Shown here: positions 1 to 7,288 of the stretch, piece by piece
Numbering within the stretch: position 1 is the stretch's first letter
Layout of the letters: every line of letters starts with the position of its first letter
Assembly (NCBI GenBank): GCA_046160245.1
Contig: JBJXGU010000078.1
Coordinates: 1 to 43,303 of the forward strand
Source of the DNA: JAJTFW01 sp046160245
Lineage (GTDB): Bacteria > Bacteroidota > Bacteroidia > AKYH767-A > OLB10
Reading direction: 5' to 3'
DNA length: 43,303 bases
Translations under genes and position numbers: made by a program
The notes under the pieces: model-generated
What the model was told of the DNA's origin: nothing
What the model saw: the letters and a program-made list of their open reading frames with translations, nothing else
The model's database searches: none

Positions 1-197
1 CCTCCAGCTTGATACTGTCCTCTAAAACTATTAGGGGAACTCACGGAGTAGTTGTTGTCAATGCTCCATCCTGGTACTCCAGCAGATGTTGCAGAAACGG
101 TTGCTCCGTCGAAGTTTTCGCACCATAATTGCGTAGCTTGTGATTGAGCTGCGCAGTAGGATAATAGTGCAAAAATCGAAAGTAGTAATCTTTTCAT
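1..197 (-). CDS. Secreted protein of unknown function (partial, 5' end only)
   Basis: The minus strand reads ATG at 197 and stays open to the window edge (65 codons). The first ~20 residues are a signal peptide: positively charged MKR, then a hydrophobic stretch, then a small-residue cleavage region near C-A-A-Q-S. The mature part begins ATQLWCENFDGATVS, an opening I associate with Bacteroidota extracellular proteins that start with a jellyroll-like module, but too little is present to name a family. It is therefore exported, possibly through T9SS; the C-terminus that would decide this lies outside the window. A TATTTTTG element at 248-255 could be its -7 promoter box. Confidence 0.7.
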   Translation of the reverse strand, partial: MKRLLLSIFALLSYCAAQSQATQLWCENFDGATVSATSAGVPGWSIDNNYSVSSPNSFRGQYQAG

Positions 198-247
198 AGG
201 GTATTGGTTTTTATTGTTAACGCGTGTATGTTTTATAAGCAAGAATT

Positions 248-255
248 CAAAAATA
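248..255 (-). promoter_or_regulatory. Candidate -7 promoter element of the secreted-protein gene
   Basis: Read on the minus strand this is TATTTTTG, matching the Bacteroidota -7 consensus TAnnTTTG. It lies about 50 nt upstream of the ATG at 197. No clear -33 TTTG was found at the usual distance, so support is weak. Confidence 0.25.
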
Positions 256-412
256 GATATTATTCCCGTTGTAATACGGCACATAAAGGTAAAAAAAACT
301 AAATTACTAACACAATTTTTTTTTCATTTATAGTGAATGGCTTGAGTTGAGAGGGTAATTGTTGATATCAAAGTAGTTGCTTGAAGAATTTTGTTGAAAA
401 AAATCAGCTTTT

Positions 413-1573
<1,161 letters not shown>

Positions 1574-1654
1574 GTTTAATGTTATTTCGTGCTGCAAGAT
1601 ACAACCTCACAACTGATTTTAAGGATTATTGCTTCCACAAAGTTAACCATTGGT

Positions 1655-1662
1655 TACTTTTG
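1655..1662 (+). promoter_or_regulatory. Candidate -7 promoter element for the FAH-family gene
   Basis: TACTTTTG matches TAnnTTTG and sits 17 nt upstream of the ATG at 1680. No convincing -33 TTTG lies 19-21 nt further upstream. The divergent hmgA has a shorter match, TATCTTG, on the other strand at 1595-1601, so the ~106-bp gap probably carries both promoters. Confidence 0.4.
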
Positions 1663-1679
1663 TAAAAAATTATAGAATT

Positions 1680-2711
1680 ATGAAACTGGTTTCTTATCGC
1701 CAAGATGGCAAAAATTTGTTGGGATTATATATCAATCAGAAAATTTACAATGTTGCTGATGCTGGAAAGTTGTTAGGGAAGATGGGTTCTCAATCAATGA
1801 AAGAATTGTTGGATGGCGAAGAGAAAACCATGAACGAAACTCGTGAAATAGAAGCCAAAATTAAAGAGGGTAAAGTGGATATGCCTTCATTTCTTTGGTC
1901 GGAATTGAAAATTGTTTCTCCAGTTCCCGAGCCTACCTCTTGTCGCAATGGCTATGCTTTTCGTCAGCACGTTGCAGCCGCGCGTAGAAATCGTAAAGTG
2001 GATATGATCGAAGAGTTTGATGAGTATCCTATCTTTTATTTCACGAATCATAATGCGCTCCAAGGTCCGGGTGATGTTTGGTGTATGCCCGATCATTTTC
2101 GTCAATTGGATTTTGAATTGGAAGCCGCCGTTGTGATTGGTAAAAGAGGAAGAAATATTCGTGCATCGCAAGCCGATCAATACATCGCAGGATACACTAT
2201 CATGAACGATATCAGTGCTCGACAATTGCAGATGGAAGAAATGAAGTTGAATTTGGGTCCGGCTAAAGGAAAAGATTTTTCTACAGCCATTGGCCCGTAC
2301 TTAGTGACGCCCGATGAATTGCAATCTTTTTTAACAGCGCCTAAAGAAGACCATACCGGTAACAGATATGATCTCAAAATGAAATGTCATGTGAATGGTA
2401 TTCAAGTAAGCGAAGGAAATATGGCGCAAATGGATTGGACTTTTGCCGAAATTATTGAAAGATGTGCTTATGGTGTGGATATCATTCCCGGAGATGTGAT
2501 TGGTTCGGGAACCGTTGGGACAGGTTGTTTTCTAGAGCTAAATGGCACTGGAAAATTAAATGATGCAAATTATCCAGTACAATGGTTGCAAGAAGGGGAT
2601 GTAGTAGAAATGACGATTGATGGATTAGGTTGTTTAACGAATACCATTCGAAAAGATGAAGATAGATTCTCTATATTAGATTTAAAGAAAAAAGTAAAAC
2701 ACGCTCATTAA
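1680..2711 (+). CDS. Fumarylacetoacetate hydrolase family protein
   Basis: Probable fumarylacetoacetase of homogentisate catabolism, splitting fumarylacetoacetate into fumarate and acetoacetate. The frame is open from 1650, but ATG 1680 (MKLVSYRQDGKNLLGLYINQ, 343 aa) follows the TACTTTTG element and gives the normal FAH-family N-terminus. The metal-binding set is visible: Glu146 and Glu148 in LDFELEAAVVIG and Asp177 in MNDISAR. The conserved GKDFSTAIGP and IPGDVIGSGTVGTG motifs follow. It is shorter than the ~420-aa classical FAH and belongs to the broad FAH superfamily, whose members also include hydratases and decarboxylases. The role is inferred mainly from its divergent pairing with hmgA. 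A strong terminator follows directly. Confidence 0.82.
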   Translation: MKLVSYRQDGKNLLGLYINQKIYNVADAGKLLGKMGSQSMKELLDGEEKTMNETREIEAKIKEGKVDMPSFLWSELKIVSPVPEPTSCRNGYAFRQHVAAARRNRKVDMIEEFDEYPIFYFTNHNALQGPGDVWCMPDHFRQLDFELEAAVVIGKRGRNIRASQADQYIAGYTIMNDISARQLQMEEMKLNLGPAKGKDFSTAIGPYLVTPDELQSFLTAPKEDHTGNRYDLKMKCHVNGIQVSEGNMAQMDWTFAEIIERCAYGVDIIPGDVIGSGTVGTGCFLELNGTGKLNDANYPVQWLQEGDVVEMTIDGLGCLTNTIRKDEDRFSILDLKKKVKHAH

Positions 2712-2730
2712 TTGGAACTAATGAAAAGTA

Positions 2731-2761
2731 AAAAAGCTCCTCATTTCGAGGAGCTTTTTTT
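2731..2761 (+). terminator. Rho-independent terminator after the FAH-family gene
   Basis: An A5 run precedes a perfect 7-bp stem (GCTCCTC at 2736-2742, GAGGAGC at 2748-2754) with loop ATTTC, followed by T7 (2755-2761). It starts 20 nt after the stop codon. The A and T runs can extend the stem, so it may also work in the other direction. Confidence 0.88.
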
Positions 2762-2814
2762 GTAAGTATTTGGTTTGCTTTTAGCGAGCACTTCTCGTCT
2801 CGAATTTGCCAGGC

Positions 2815-2838
2815 AGGACAGCCTTACGGGGCTGTCCT
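2815..2838. repeat. Constant-loop hairpin 1
   Basis: A perfect 9-bp inverted repeat, AGGACAGCC (2815-2823) with GGCTGTCCT (2830-2838), encloses the 6-nt loop TTACGG. It is the first of four hairpins in 170 bp that share the loop and the C-C/G-G closing pairs while the outer stem differs. Its 3' flank carries CTGACAATCAACCTAAAA. Confidence 0.8.
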
Positions 2839-2841
2839 TTA

Positions 2842-2860
2842 CTGACAATCAACCTAAAAA
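2842..2860. repeat. Direct repeat flanking hairpin 1 (copy 1)
   Basis: CTGACAATCAACCTAAAA lies four bases after hairpin 1. It recurs as CTGACATCAACCTAAAA at 2981-2997 after hairpin 4, differing by one inserted A. The hairpin plus this tail therefore looks like a duplicated module. Confidence 0.75.
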
Positions 2861-2877
2861 CACCAAAACCTTCTTTA

Positions 2878-2891
2878 TGCCTTACAGGGCA
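2878..2891. repeat. Constant-loop hairpin 2 (short, degenerate)
   Basis: Stem TGCC (2878-2881) with GGCA (2888-2891) around the loop TTACAG. It has only 4 bp and one loop change (G to A) relative to the other copies. It is counted as a family member because of its position and the shared CC-TTAC core. Confidence 0.5.
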
Positions 2892-2900
2892 AGTGTTTTT

Positions 2901-2918
2901 GGAACCTTACGGGGTTCC
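2901..2918. repeat. Constant-loop hairpin 3
   Basis: A perfect 6-bp stem, GGAACC (2901-2906) with GGTTCC (2913-2918), encloses TTACGG. The stem sequence differs from the other copies while complementarity is kept. Confidence 0.75.
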
Positions 2919-2944
2919 GTTTATAATATTTTTTATTTGATCAG

Positions 2945-2985
2945 GTCAGTCGCGGGTAACCTTACGGGGTTACCCGTTTTCTGAC
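2945..2985. repeat. Constant-loop hairpin 4 with extended stem
   Basis: An inner 9-bp stem, CGGGTAACC (2953-2961) with GGTTACCCG (2968-2976), encloses TTACGG. A second helix, GTCAG (2945-2949) with CTGAC (2981-2985), pairs across a small internal loop, giving 14 bp in total. This is the most elaborate copy. Its outer 3' strand is the beginning of the CTGACATCAACC direct repeat. Confidence 0.8.
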
Positions 2986-2997
2986 ATCAACCTAAAA
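2981..2997. repeat. Direct repeat flanking hairpin 4 (copy 2)
   Basis: CTGACATCAACCTAAAA is the second copy of the tail found at 2842-2860. Its first five bases form the outer helix of hairpin 4. Confidence 0.7.
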
Positions 2998-3245
2998 CCA
3001 AATAAAAACTTTAATTTCTTTTAAGAACGATTGCAATTCTGAATTGCGGTTATGTGAATTTAAACGCCCACCCCTCCTTAAGGTTCGCATTTTTATATAA
3101 AATCTTACATCAAATCTTACATTTGATATATGTACTTGATTATTAGTATGGAGGATTGAGTAAATATGGATATTTTGTTCTTTATTTTTTTCGTTTTATG
3201 AAGTGTATTCATCTTTCGTTATAAAAATCATGGGTGTAGAATCCG
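2998..3245. other. Non-coding stretch between the hairpin cluster and the ribBA promoter
   Basis: No gene is supported here. It holds a small palindrome (GCAATTC 3033-3039 with GAATTGC 3041-3047), a C-rich run near 3067-3078, a 10-nt direct repeat AATCTTACAT at 3101-3110 and 3113-3122, and an AT-rich 7-bp inverted repeat (3109-3115 with 3121-3127). I see no FMN riboswitch consensus despite the neighbouring riboflavin gene. Confidence 0.5.
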
Positions 3246-3253
3246 TACCTTTG
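3246..3253 (+). promoter_or_regulatory. Candidate -7 promoter element of ribBA
   Basis: TACCTTTG matches the Bacteroidota TAnnTTTG element exactly and lies 18 nt before the ribBA ATG. No clear -33 TTTG is seen at the canonical spacing. Confidence 0.5.
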
Positions 3254-3271
3254 CGGGGTAAAAATTGAACT

Positions 3272-4483
3272 ATGCGTGAAATAGTATTGAATAAGGTAGA
3301 AGATGCCATAGAGGCCATTCGAGCAGGAAAAATAATTATTGTTGTAGATGATGCAGATAGAGAGAATGAAGGTGATTTTTTAATGGCTTCAGAGTGCACA
3401 ACTCCTGAACTTATCAATTTTATGGCTACACATGGTCGCGGACTGATTTGTGTTTCGCTCAGTGAAGAACGTTGTGAAGAATTGGACTTACCCATGATGG
3501 TGAATAAGAACACTGCATCTCACGAAACAGCTTTCACTATTTCTGTTGATTTGTTAGGTCATGGATGTACGACCGGAATTTCAGCATCTGATCGTTCTAA
3601 AACCATCAAGGCGCTCGTAAACCCATCTACAAAAGCAGAAGAGTTAGGCCGCCCTGGACATATTTTCCCTCTAAAAGCAAAGAAGGGAGGAGTAATTCGA
3701 AGAGCTGGACATACCGAGGCCGCTATGGACTTGGCGCGAATGGCAGGTTATTTCCCAAGTGGTGTGATTGTTGAAATTATGAATGAAGATGGTTCCATGG
3801 CTCGTTTGCCAGAGTTGATGGAACTAGCAGCTAAATTTAATATGATCATTATTTCTATTGAAGACTTAATTAAGTATCGTCTTGAAAAGGAGAGTTTGAT
3901 AGAAAGAATGGTTTCGGTGAACATGCCCACCACATACGGTGAATTTAATTTGGTTGCTTACCGACACAAAGAAAGTCATGAAGAACATCTGGCATTAATA
4001 AAAGGAACGTGGAAGGAAGATGAGCCGGTGATGGTGCGTGTGCATTCCTCTTGTATGACAGGAGATATTTTCGGTTCGTGCCGATGTGATTGCGGTCCTC
4101 AACTACATAGTGCTATGGAGATGATTCAGAAAGAAGGCAAAGGCGTCATTCTTTATATGAATCAAGAAGGCAGAGGCATTGGGCTGATGAATAAGTTACA
4201 TGCCTATAAATTACAAGAACAAGGATTAGATACAGTAGAAGCGAATTTGCAGCTGGGCTTTAAGATGGATGAACGTGATTATGGAGTAGGCGCACAAATT
4301 CTTCGTGACTTGGGCGTGAGTAAAATGCGCTTAATGACCAATAATCCAACCAAGCGCGCAGGACTCATTGGTTATGGGTTGGAAATCGTAGAGAGTATTC
4401 CCATCGAAATTTCTCCTAATCCACACAATCAGCAATATTTGGAAACCAAACGGGATAAAATGGGGCATGCGATCAAAGCATGA
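3272..4483 (+). CDS. ribBA: Bifunctional 3,4-dihydroxy-2-butanone-4-phosphate synthase / GTP cyclohydrolase II
   Basis: This cytosolic enzyme catalyses both entry reactions of riboflavin synthesis. The RibB half (about residues 1-205) forms 3,4-dihydroxy-2-butanone 4-phosphate from ribulose 5-phosphate and shows VDDADRENEGDF and THGRGLICVSL. The RibA half (about 206-403) opens the GTP ring. Its zinc cysteines are Cys261, Cys272 and Cys274 in SSCMTGDIFGSCRCDCG, and NQEGRGIGL is the usual motif after them. At 403 aa the length is normal for RibBA. The start follows a TACCTTTG promoter element. Other riboflavin genes are not in the window. Confidence 0.96.
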   Translation: MREIVLNKVEDAIEAIRAGKIIIVVDDADRENEGDFLMASECTTPELINFMATHGRGLICVSLSEERCEELDLPMMVNKNTASHETAFTISVDLLGHGCTTGISASDRSKTIKALVNPSTKAEELGRPGHIFPLKAKKGGVIRRAGHTEAAMDLARMAGYFPSGVIVEIMNEDGSMARLPELMELAAKFNMIIISIEDLIKYRLEKESLIERMVSVNMPTTYGEFNLVAYRHKESHEEHLALIKGTWKEDEPVMVRVHSSCMTGDIFGSCRCDCGPQLHSAMEMIQKEGKGVILYMNQEGRGIGLMNKLHAYKLQEQGLDTVEANLQLGFKMDERDYGVGAQILRDLGVSKMRLMTNNPTKRAGLIGYGLEIVESIPIEISPNPHNQQYLETKRDKMGHAIKA

Positions 4484-4561
4484 GTCTATTGATTTCTCCA
4501 TTCTGTTGCAATTTAATCGTTGTTAAACCGTAAACCTGTTCATTTTTAGATGAAAAATGAG

Positions 4562-4592
4562 TTTAATTATCGCTAGCTAAACTTTATCTTTG
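4562..4592 (+). promoter_or_regulatory. Promoter of the glmM-desulfurase operon
   Basis: TTTA at 4562-4565 and TATCTTTG at 4585-4592 are separated by 19 nt, close to the Bacteroidota -33 TTTG / -7 TAnnTTTG arrangement. It lies 40 nt upstream of the glmM ATG at 4632 and is the best-formed promoter in the window. It rules out the in-frame TTG at 4590 as a start. Confidence 0.6.
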
Positions 4593-4631
4593 TATTCGTA
4601 TTTTTTCCGGATCTACAATCGAAATAATTAT

Positions 4632-6038
4632 ATGACCTTAATAAAATCAATTTCAGGAATTCGTGGAACCATTGGCGGTAAGGCTGGCGATGGTCTTTCT
4701 CCTTTTGACGTTCTTAAATTTACTTCTGCATATGGCGCTTGGATACAAAAAGCACATCCCGGTGTAAAATGTAAAGTGGTGATTGGTAGAGATGCTCGCA
4801 TCTCAGGCCAAATGGTGAGTGGCTTAGTTTCATCTACTTTGATGAGTTTAGGAATAGATGTTATTGATACGGGATTATCGACAACGCCTACAGTAGAAAT
4901 GGCGGTACCTTTTCATCAAGCTCAAGGTGGAATTATACTAACGGCAAGTCATAACCCTAAACAGTGGAATGCTTTAAAATTATTAAATCATAAGGGAGAA
5001 TTTGTTTCCGCAGAAGATGGCACCGAAATATTGAATATAGCTGAAGATGGAAATGTTGAATTTGCAGAGGTGAGTTCACTTGGAAAATTAACGACGGATC
5101 AATTATCCATTGCTCGACATATTGAATCAATTTTAGCATTGCCGATGGTTAATCGAAAAGCCATCAAGGCTGCTAAATTTATTGTTGCTATTGATTGTGT
5201 TAATTCTACCGGTGGTATTGCCTTACCGCCATTGTTAAAAGCATTGGGTGTTGAACAGGTGATTGAATTATATTGTACGCCTGATGGAAATTTTCCACAT
5301 AATCCAGAACCACTTCCTGAGCATCTTACCGAAATCTCTAAAGTAGTAGTTAAAAATAAAGCACATCTCGGATTGGTTGTTGATCCCGATGTGGATCGTT
5401 TAGCAATCGTTTCTGAGGATGGAGAAATGTTTGGCGAAGAATATACATTAGTAGCGGTTGCTGATTATGTATTGCAACATAAAAAAGGAAATACGGTTTC
5501 TAATCTTTCTTCCACAAGAGCTTTGCGCGACGTTACCGAAAAACACGGTGGAGCCTATGCAGCCAGTGCAGTGGGTGAGGTAAATGTCGTAGAGAAAATG
5601 AAAGCGACAAATGCTGTCATTGGCGGCGAAGGAAATGGAGGAGTAATTCTTCCTGAATTACATTACGGTCGCGATGCATTAGCGGGAATTGCATTGTTTC
5701 TTTCGCATTTGGCAAAATCAGGAAAGTCATGTTCCATGTTGCGTTCAAGTTATCCCGGTTATTTCATCTCCAAAAATAAAATTGAATTGACACCCGATGT
5801 AAATGTGGATTTGATTTTAGAGAACATCATCGAAAAATATAAAAATCATCCTGTAAATACTATTGACGGAGTAAAAATTGAATTCGATAAGGAGTGGGTT
5901 CATTTGCGTCGTTCTAATACTGAACCGATCATTCGAATTTATTCCGAAAGTCAATCGATGACCACCGCCAACAATTTGGCAGGAAAAATAATTGCCGATA
6001 TCAAAGACATTCTTAACGGAGTGTTGTCAAAAGTTTAA
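4632..6038 (+). CDS. glmM: Phosphoglucosamine mutase
   Basis: It converts glucosamine 6-phosphate to glucosamine 1-phosphate on the way to UDP-GlcNAc, the precursor of peptidoglycan and surface glycans. The start is ATG 4632 (MTLIKSISGIRGTIGG, 468 aa), downstream of the TATCTTTG promoter. All four phosphohexomutase signatures are present: the phosphoserine loop LTASHNPKQWN with Ser106, the metal loop VDPDVDRLA, the sugar-binding GEGNGGV, and the C-terminal phosphate-binding RRSNTEPIIR. Members in Bacteroidota are slightly longer than the 445-aa E. coli protein, as here. The next gene starts 3 nt after the stop, so the two are cotranscribed. A phosphomannomutase activity cannot be excluded from sequence alone. 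Confidence 0.9.
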   Translation: MTLIKSISGIRGTIGGKAGDGLSPFDVLKFTSAYGAWIQKAHPGVKCKVVIGRDARISGQMVSGLVSSTLMSLGIDVIDTGLSTTPTVEMAVPFHQAQGGIILTASHNPKQWNALKLLNHKGEFVSAEDGTEILNIAEDGNVEFAEVSSLGKLTTDQLSIARHIESILALPMVNRKAIKAAKFIVAIDCVNSTGGIALPPLLKALGVEQVIELYCTPDGNFPHNPEPLPEHLTEISKVVVKNKAHLGLVVDPDVDRLAIVSEDGEMFGEEYTLVAVADYVLQHKKGNTVSNLSSTRALRDVTEKHGGAYAASAVGEVNVVEKMKATNAVIGGEGNGGVILPELHYGRDALAGIALFLSHLAKSGKSCSMLRSSYPGYFISKNKIELTPDVNVDLILENIIEKYKNHPVNTIDGVKIEFDKEWVHLRRSNTEPIIRIYSESQSMTTANNLAGKIIADIKDILNGVLSKV

Positions 6039-6041
6039 ACA

Positions 6042-7187
6042 ATGAATACTATGAAAGTCTATTTAGATAATGCAGCTACAACACCTATTCATCCCTTAGT
6101 GGTGGAGGCGATGCTTCCTATTTTATCTAATCAGTTTGGTAATCCTTCTTCTATACACTCGTATGGAAGAGAAGTAAGGACTATCATTGAAGGTTCAAGA
6201 AAAAAAGTGGCTCAACTTTTAAATACATCACCTTCTGAAATATTTTTTACTTCTGGCGGAACAGAAGCAGACAACATGGCAATTCGATGTTGTGTACACG
6301 ATTTGGGTGTTACACATATTGTAACATCTTCTATTGAGCATCATGCAGTTTTACATACTGCAGAAGACATGGAGCAAAGAGGGTTAGTGAAATTGAGTTT
6401 AGTAAATGTAGATAGTTCCGGCCAGGTCGATTTAAATCACTTGGAAAGTTTGTTGAAAGAAGAGGGGAAAACATTAGTCTCACTCATGCATGCGAATAAC
6501 GAAATTGGAACCATGATTTCGATTGAGCAAGTGGGGACACTTTGCAGAAAATACAATGCGTTTTTTCATTCGGATACAGTACAAACATTAGGACATTATG
6601 TTCATGACTTAGCTGCATTACCCGTTGATTTTATTACGGGGGCCGCACATAAATTCCACGGACCAAAAGGCGTTGGATTTTTGTACATCAATCATCGAGT
6701 AAAAATTAAACCATATATAACAGGTGGTGCACAAGAACGTAATATGCGTGGAGGTACAGAAAACGTGTATGGTATTGTTGGACTCGCAAAAGCGTTGGAA
6801 ATAGCGTACGAACATATCGAGAGTGATATCAAGGAAATTTCTGGATTGAAAAAGTATATGATGGAGGAATTGAAAGCGTCTATTCCGGGTGTTGAATTTC
6901 ACGGCGACCAACGCCCTGACCATAGTTTATATACGGTACTCAATGTATGCTTTCCTCCTTGTGATAATGCCGAGATGCTATTGTTTAGTTTAGATATCGC
7001 CGGAATTGCTTGTTCAGCAGGAAGTGCTTGTTCGTCGGGAAGTAATGTAGGCTCTCATGTATTAAGAGGTATTGGTGCTGATCCGAGCCGACCAACGATT
7101 CGGTTTTCGTTCAGTAGATTTAATACAAAAGAGGAAATCGATTATTGTGTTGAAAAGGTGCGTGAGCTCTTCTTAGTGAAAGCTTGA
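6042..7187 (+). CDS. Cysteine desulfurase, IscS/NifS type
   Basis: This PLP enzyme removes sulfur from cysteine for Fe-S clusters or tRNA thiolation. It opens with YLDNAATTP. The PLP lysine is Lys204 in GAAHKFHGPKG, and the persulfide cysteine is Cys330 in the loop GSACSSGSNVGSH, counted from ATG 6042. A second in-frame ATG at 6051 gives the more usual MKVYLDNAATTP start, and the sequence does not decide between them. At about 380 aa the length is normal. It lies 3 nt after glmM. No scaffold gene (iscU/sufU) is adjacent, so the sulfur acceptor is unknown. Confidence 0.9.
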   Translation: MNTMKVYLDNAATTPIHPLVVEAMLPILSNQFGNPSSIHSYGREVRTIIEGSRKKVAQLLNTSPSEIFFTSGGTEADNMAIRCCVHDLGVTHIVTSSIEHHAVLHTAEDMEQRGLVKLSLVNVDSSGQVDLNHLESLLKEEGKTLVSLMHANNEIGTMISIEQVGTLCRKYNAFFHSDTVQTLGHYVHDLAALPVDFITGAAHKFHGPKGVGFLYINHRVKIKPYITGGAQERNMRGGTENVYGIVGLAKALEIAYEHIESDIKEISGLKKYMMEELKASIPGVEFHGDQRPDHSLYTVLNVCFPPCDNAEMLLFSLDIAGIACSAGSACSSGSNVGSHVLRGIGADPSRPTIRFSFSRFNTKEEIDYCVEKVRELFLVKA

Positions 7188-7288
7188 GCGGATCTTTAGT
7201 GGTGAAAGAGTTGAGCTAAAAACTCTTAACGATTTAGATTTTGATGTTGCTTAAAATTTTCGTACCTTGTTCAATGAAAATTCATAGT

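Noticed and set aside
1574..1597. TTG start extending hmgA by eight codons
   Set aside because: The ATG at 1573 gives the normal family N-terminus, and the TTG lies in a promoter-like TATCTTG.
2815..2976. Hairpins as tandem transcription terminators
   Set aside because: Only partial T runs follow some of them, and a good terminator already lies at 2731-2761; the constant loop is not explained by termination.
2815..2976. CRISPR-like repeat array
   Set aside because: Repeats are short hairpins with variable stems and irregular spacing, with no constant direct repeat and spacer unit and no cas genes.
2998..3271. FMN riboswitch upstream of ribBA
   Set aside because: No RFN-element consensus segments are present; the hairpin cluster has a different layout.
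4540..4560. AT-only inverted repeat (TCATTTTT / AAAAATGA) after ribBA as terminator
   Set aside because: No GC in the stem core and no T tract after it; expected by chance in AT-rich intergenic DNA.
4590..4631. TTG start extending glmM by 14 codons
   Set aside because: The codon is part of the -7 promoter element TATCTTTG; ATG 4632 begins the conserved N-terminus.
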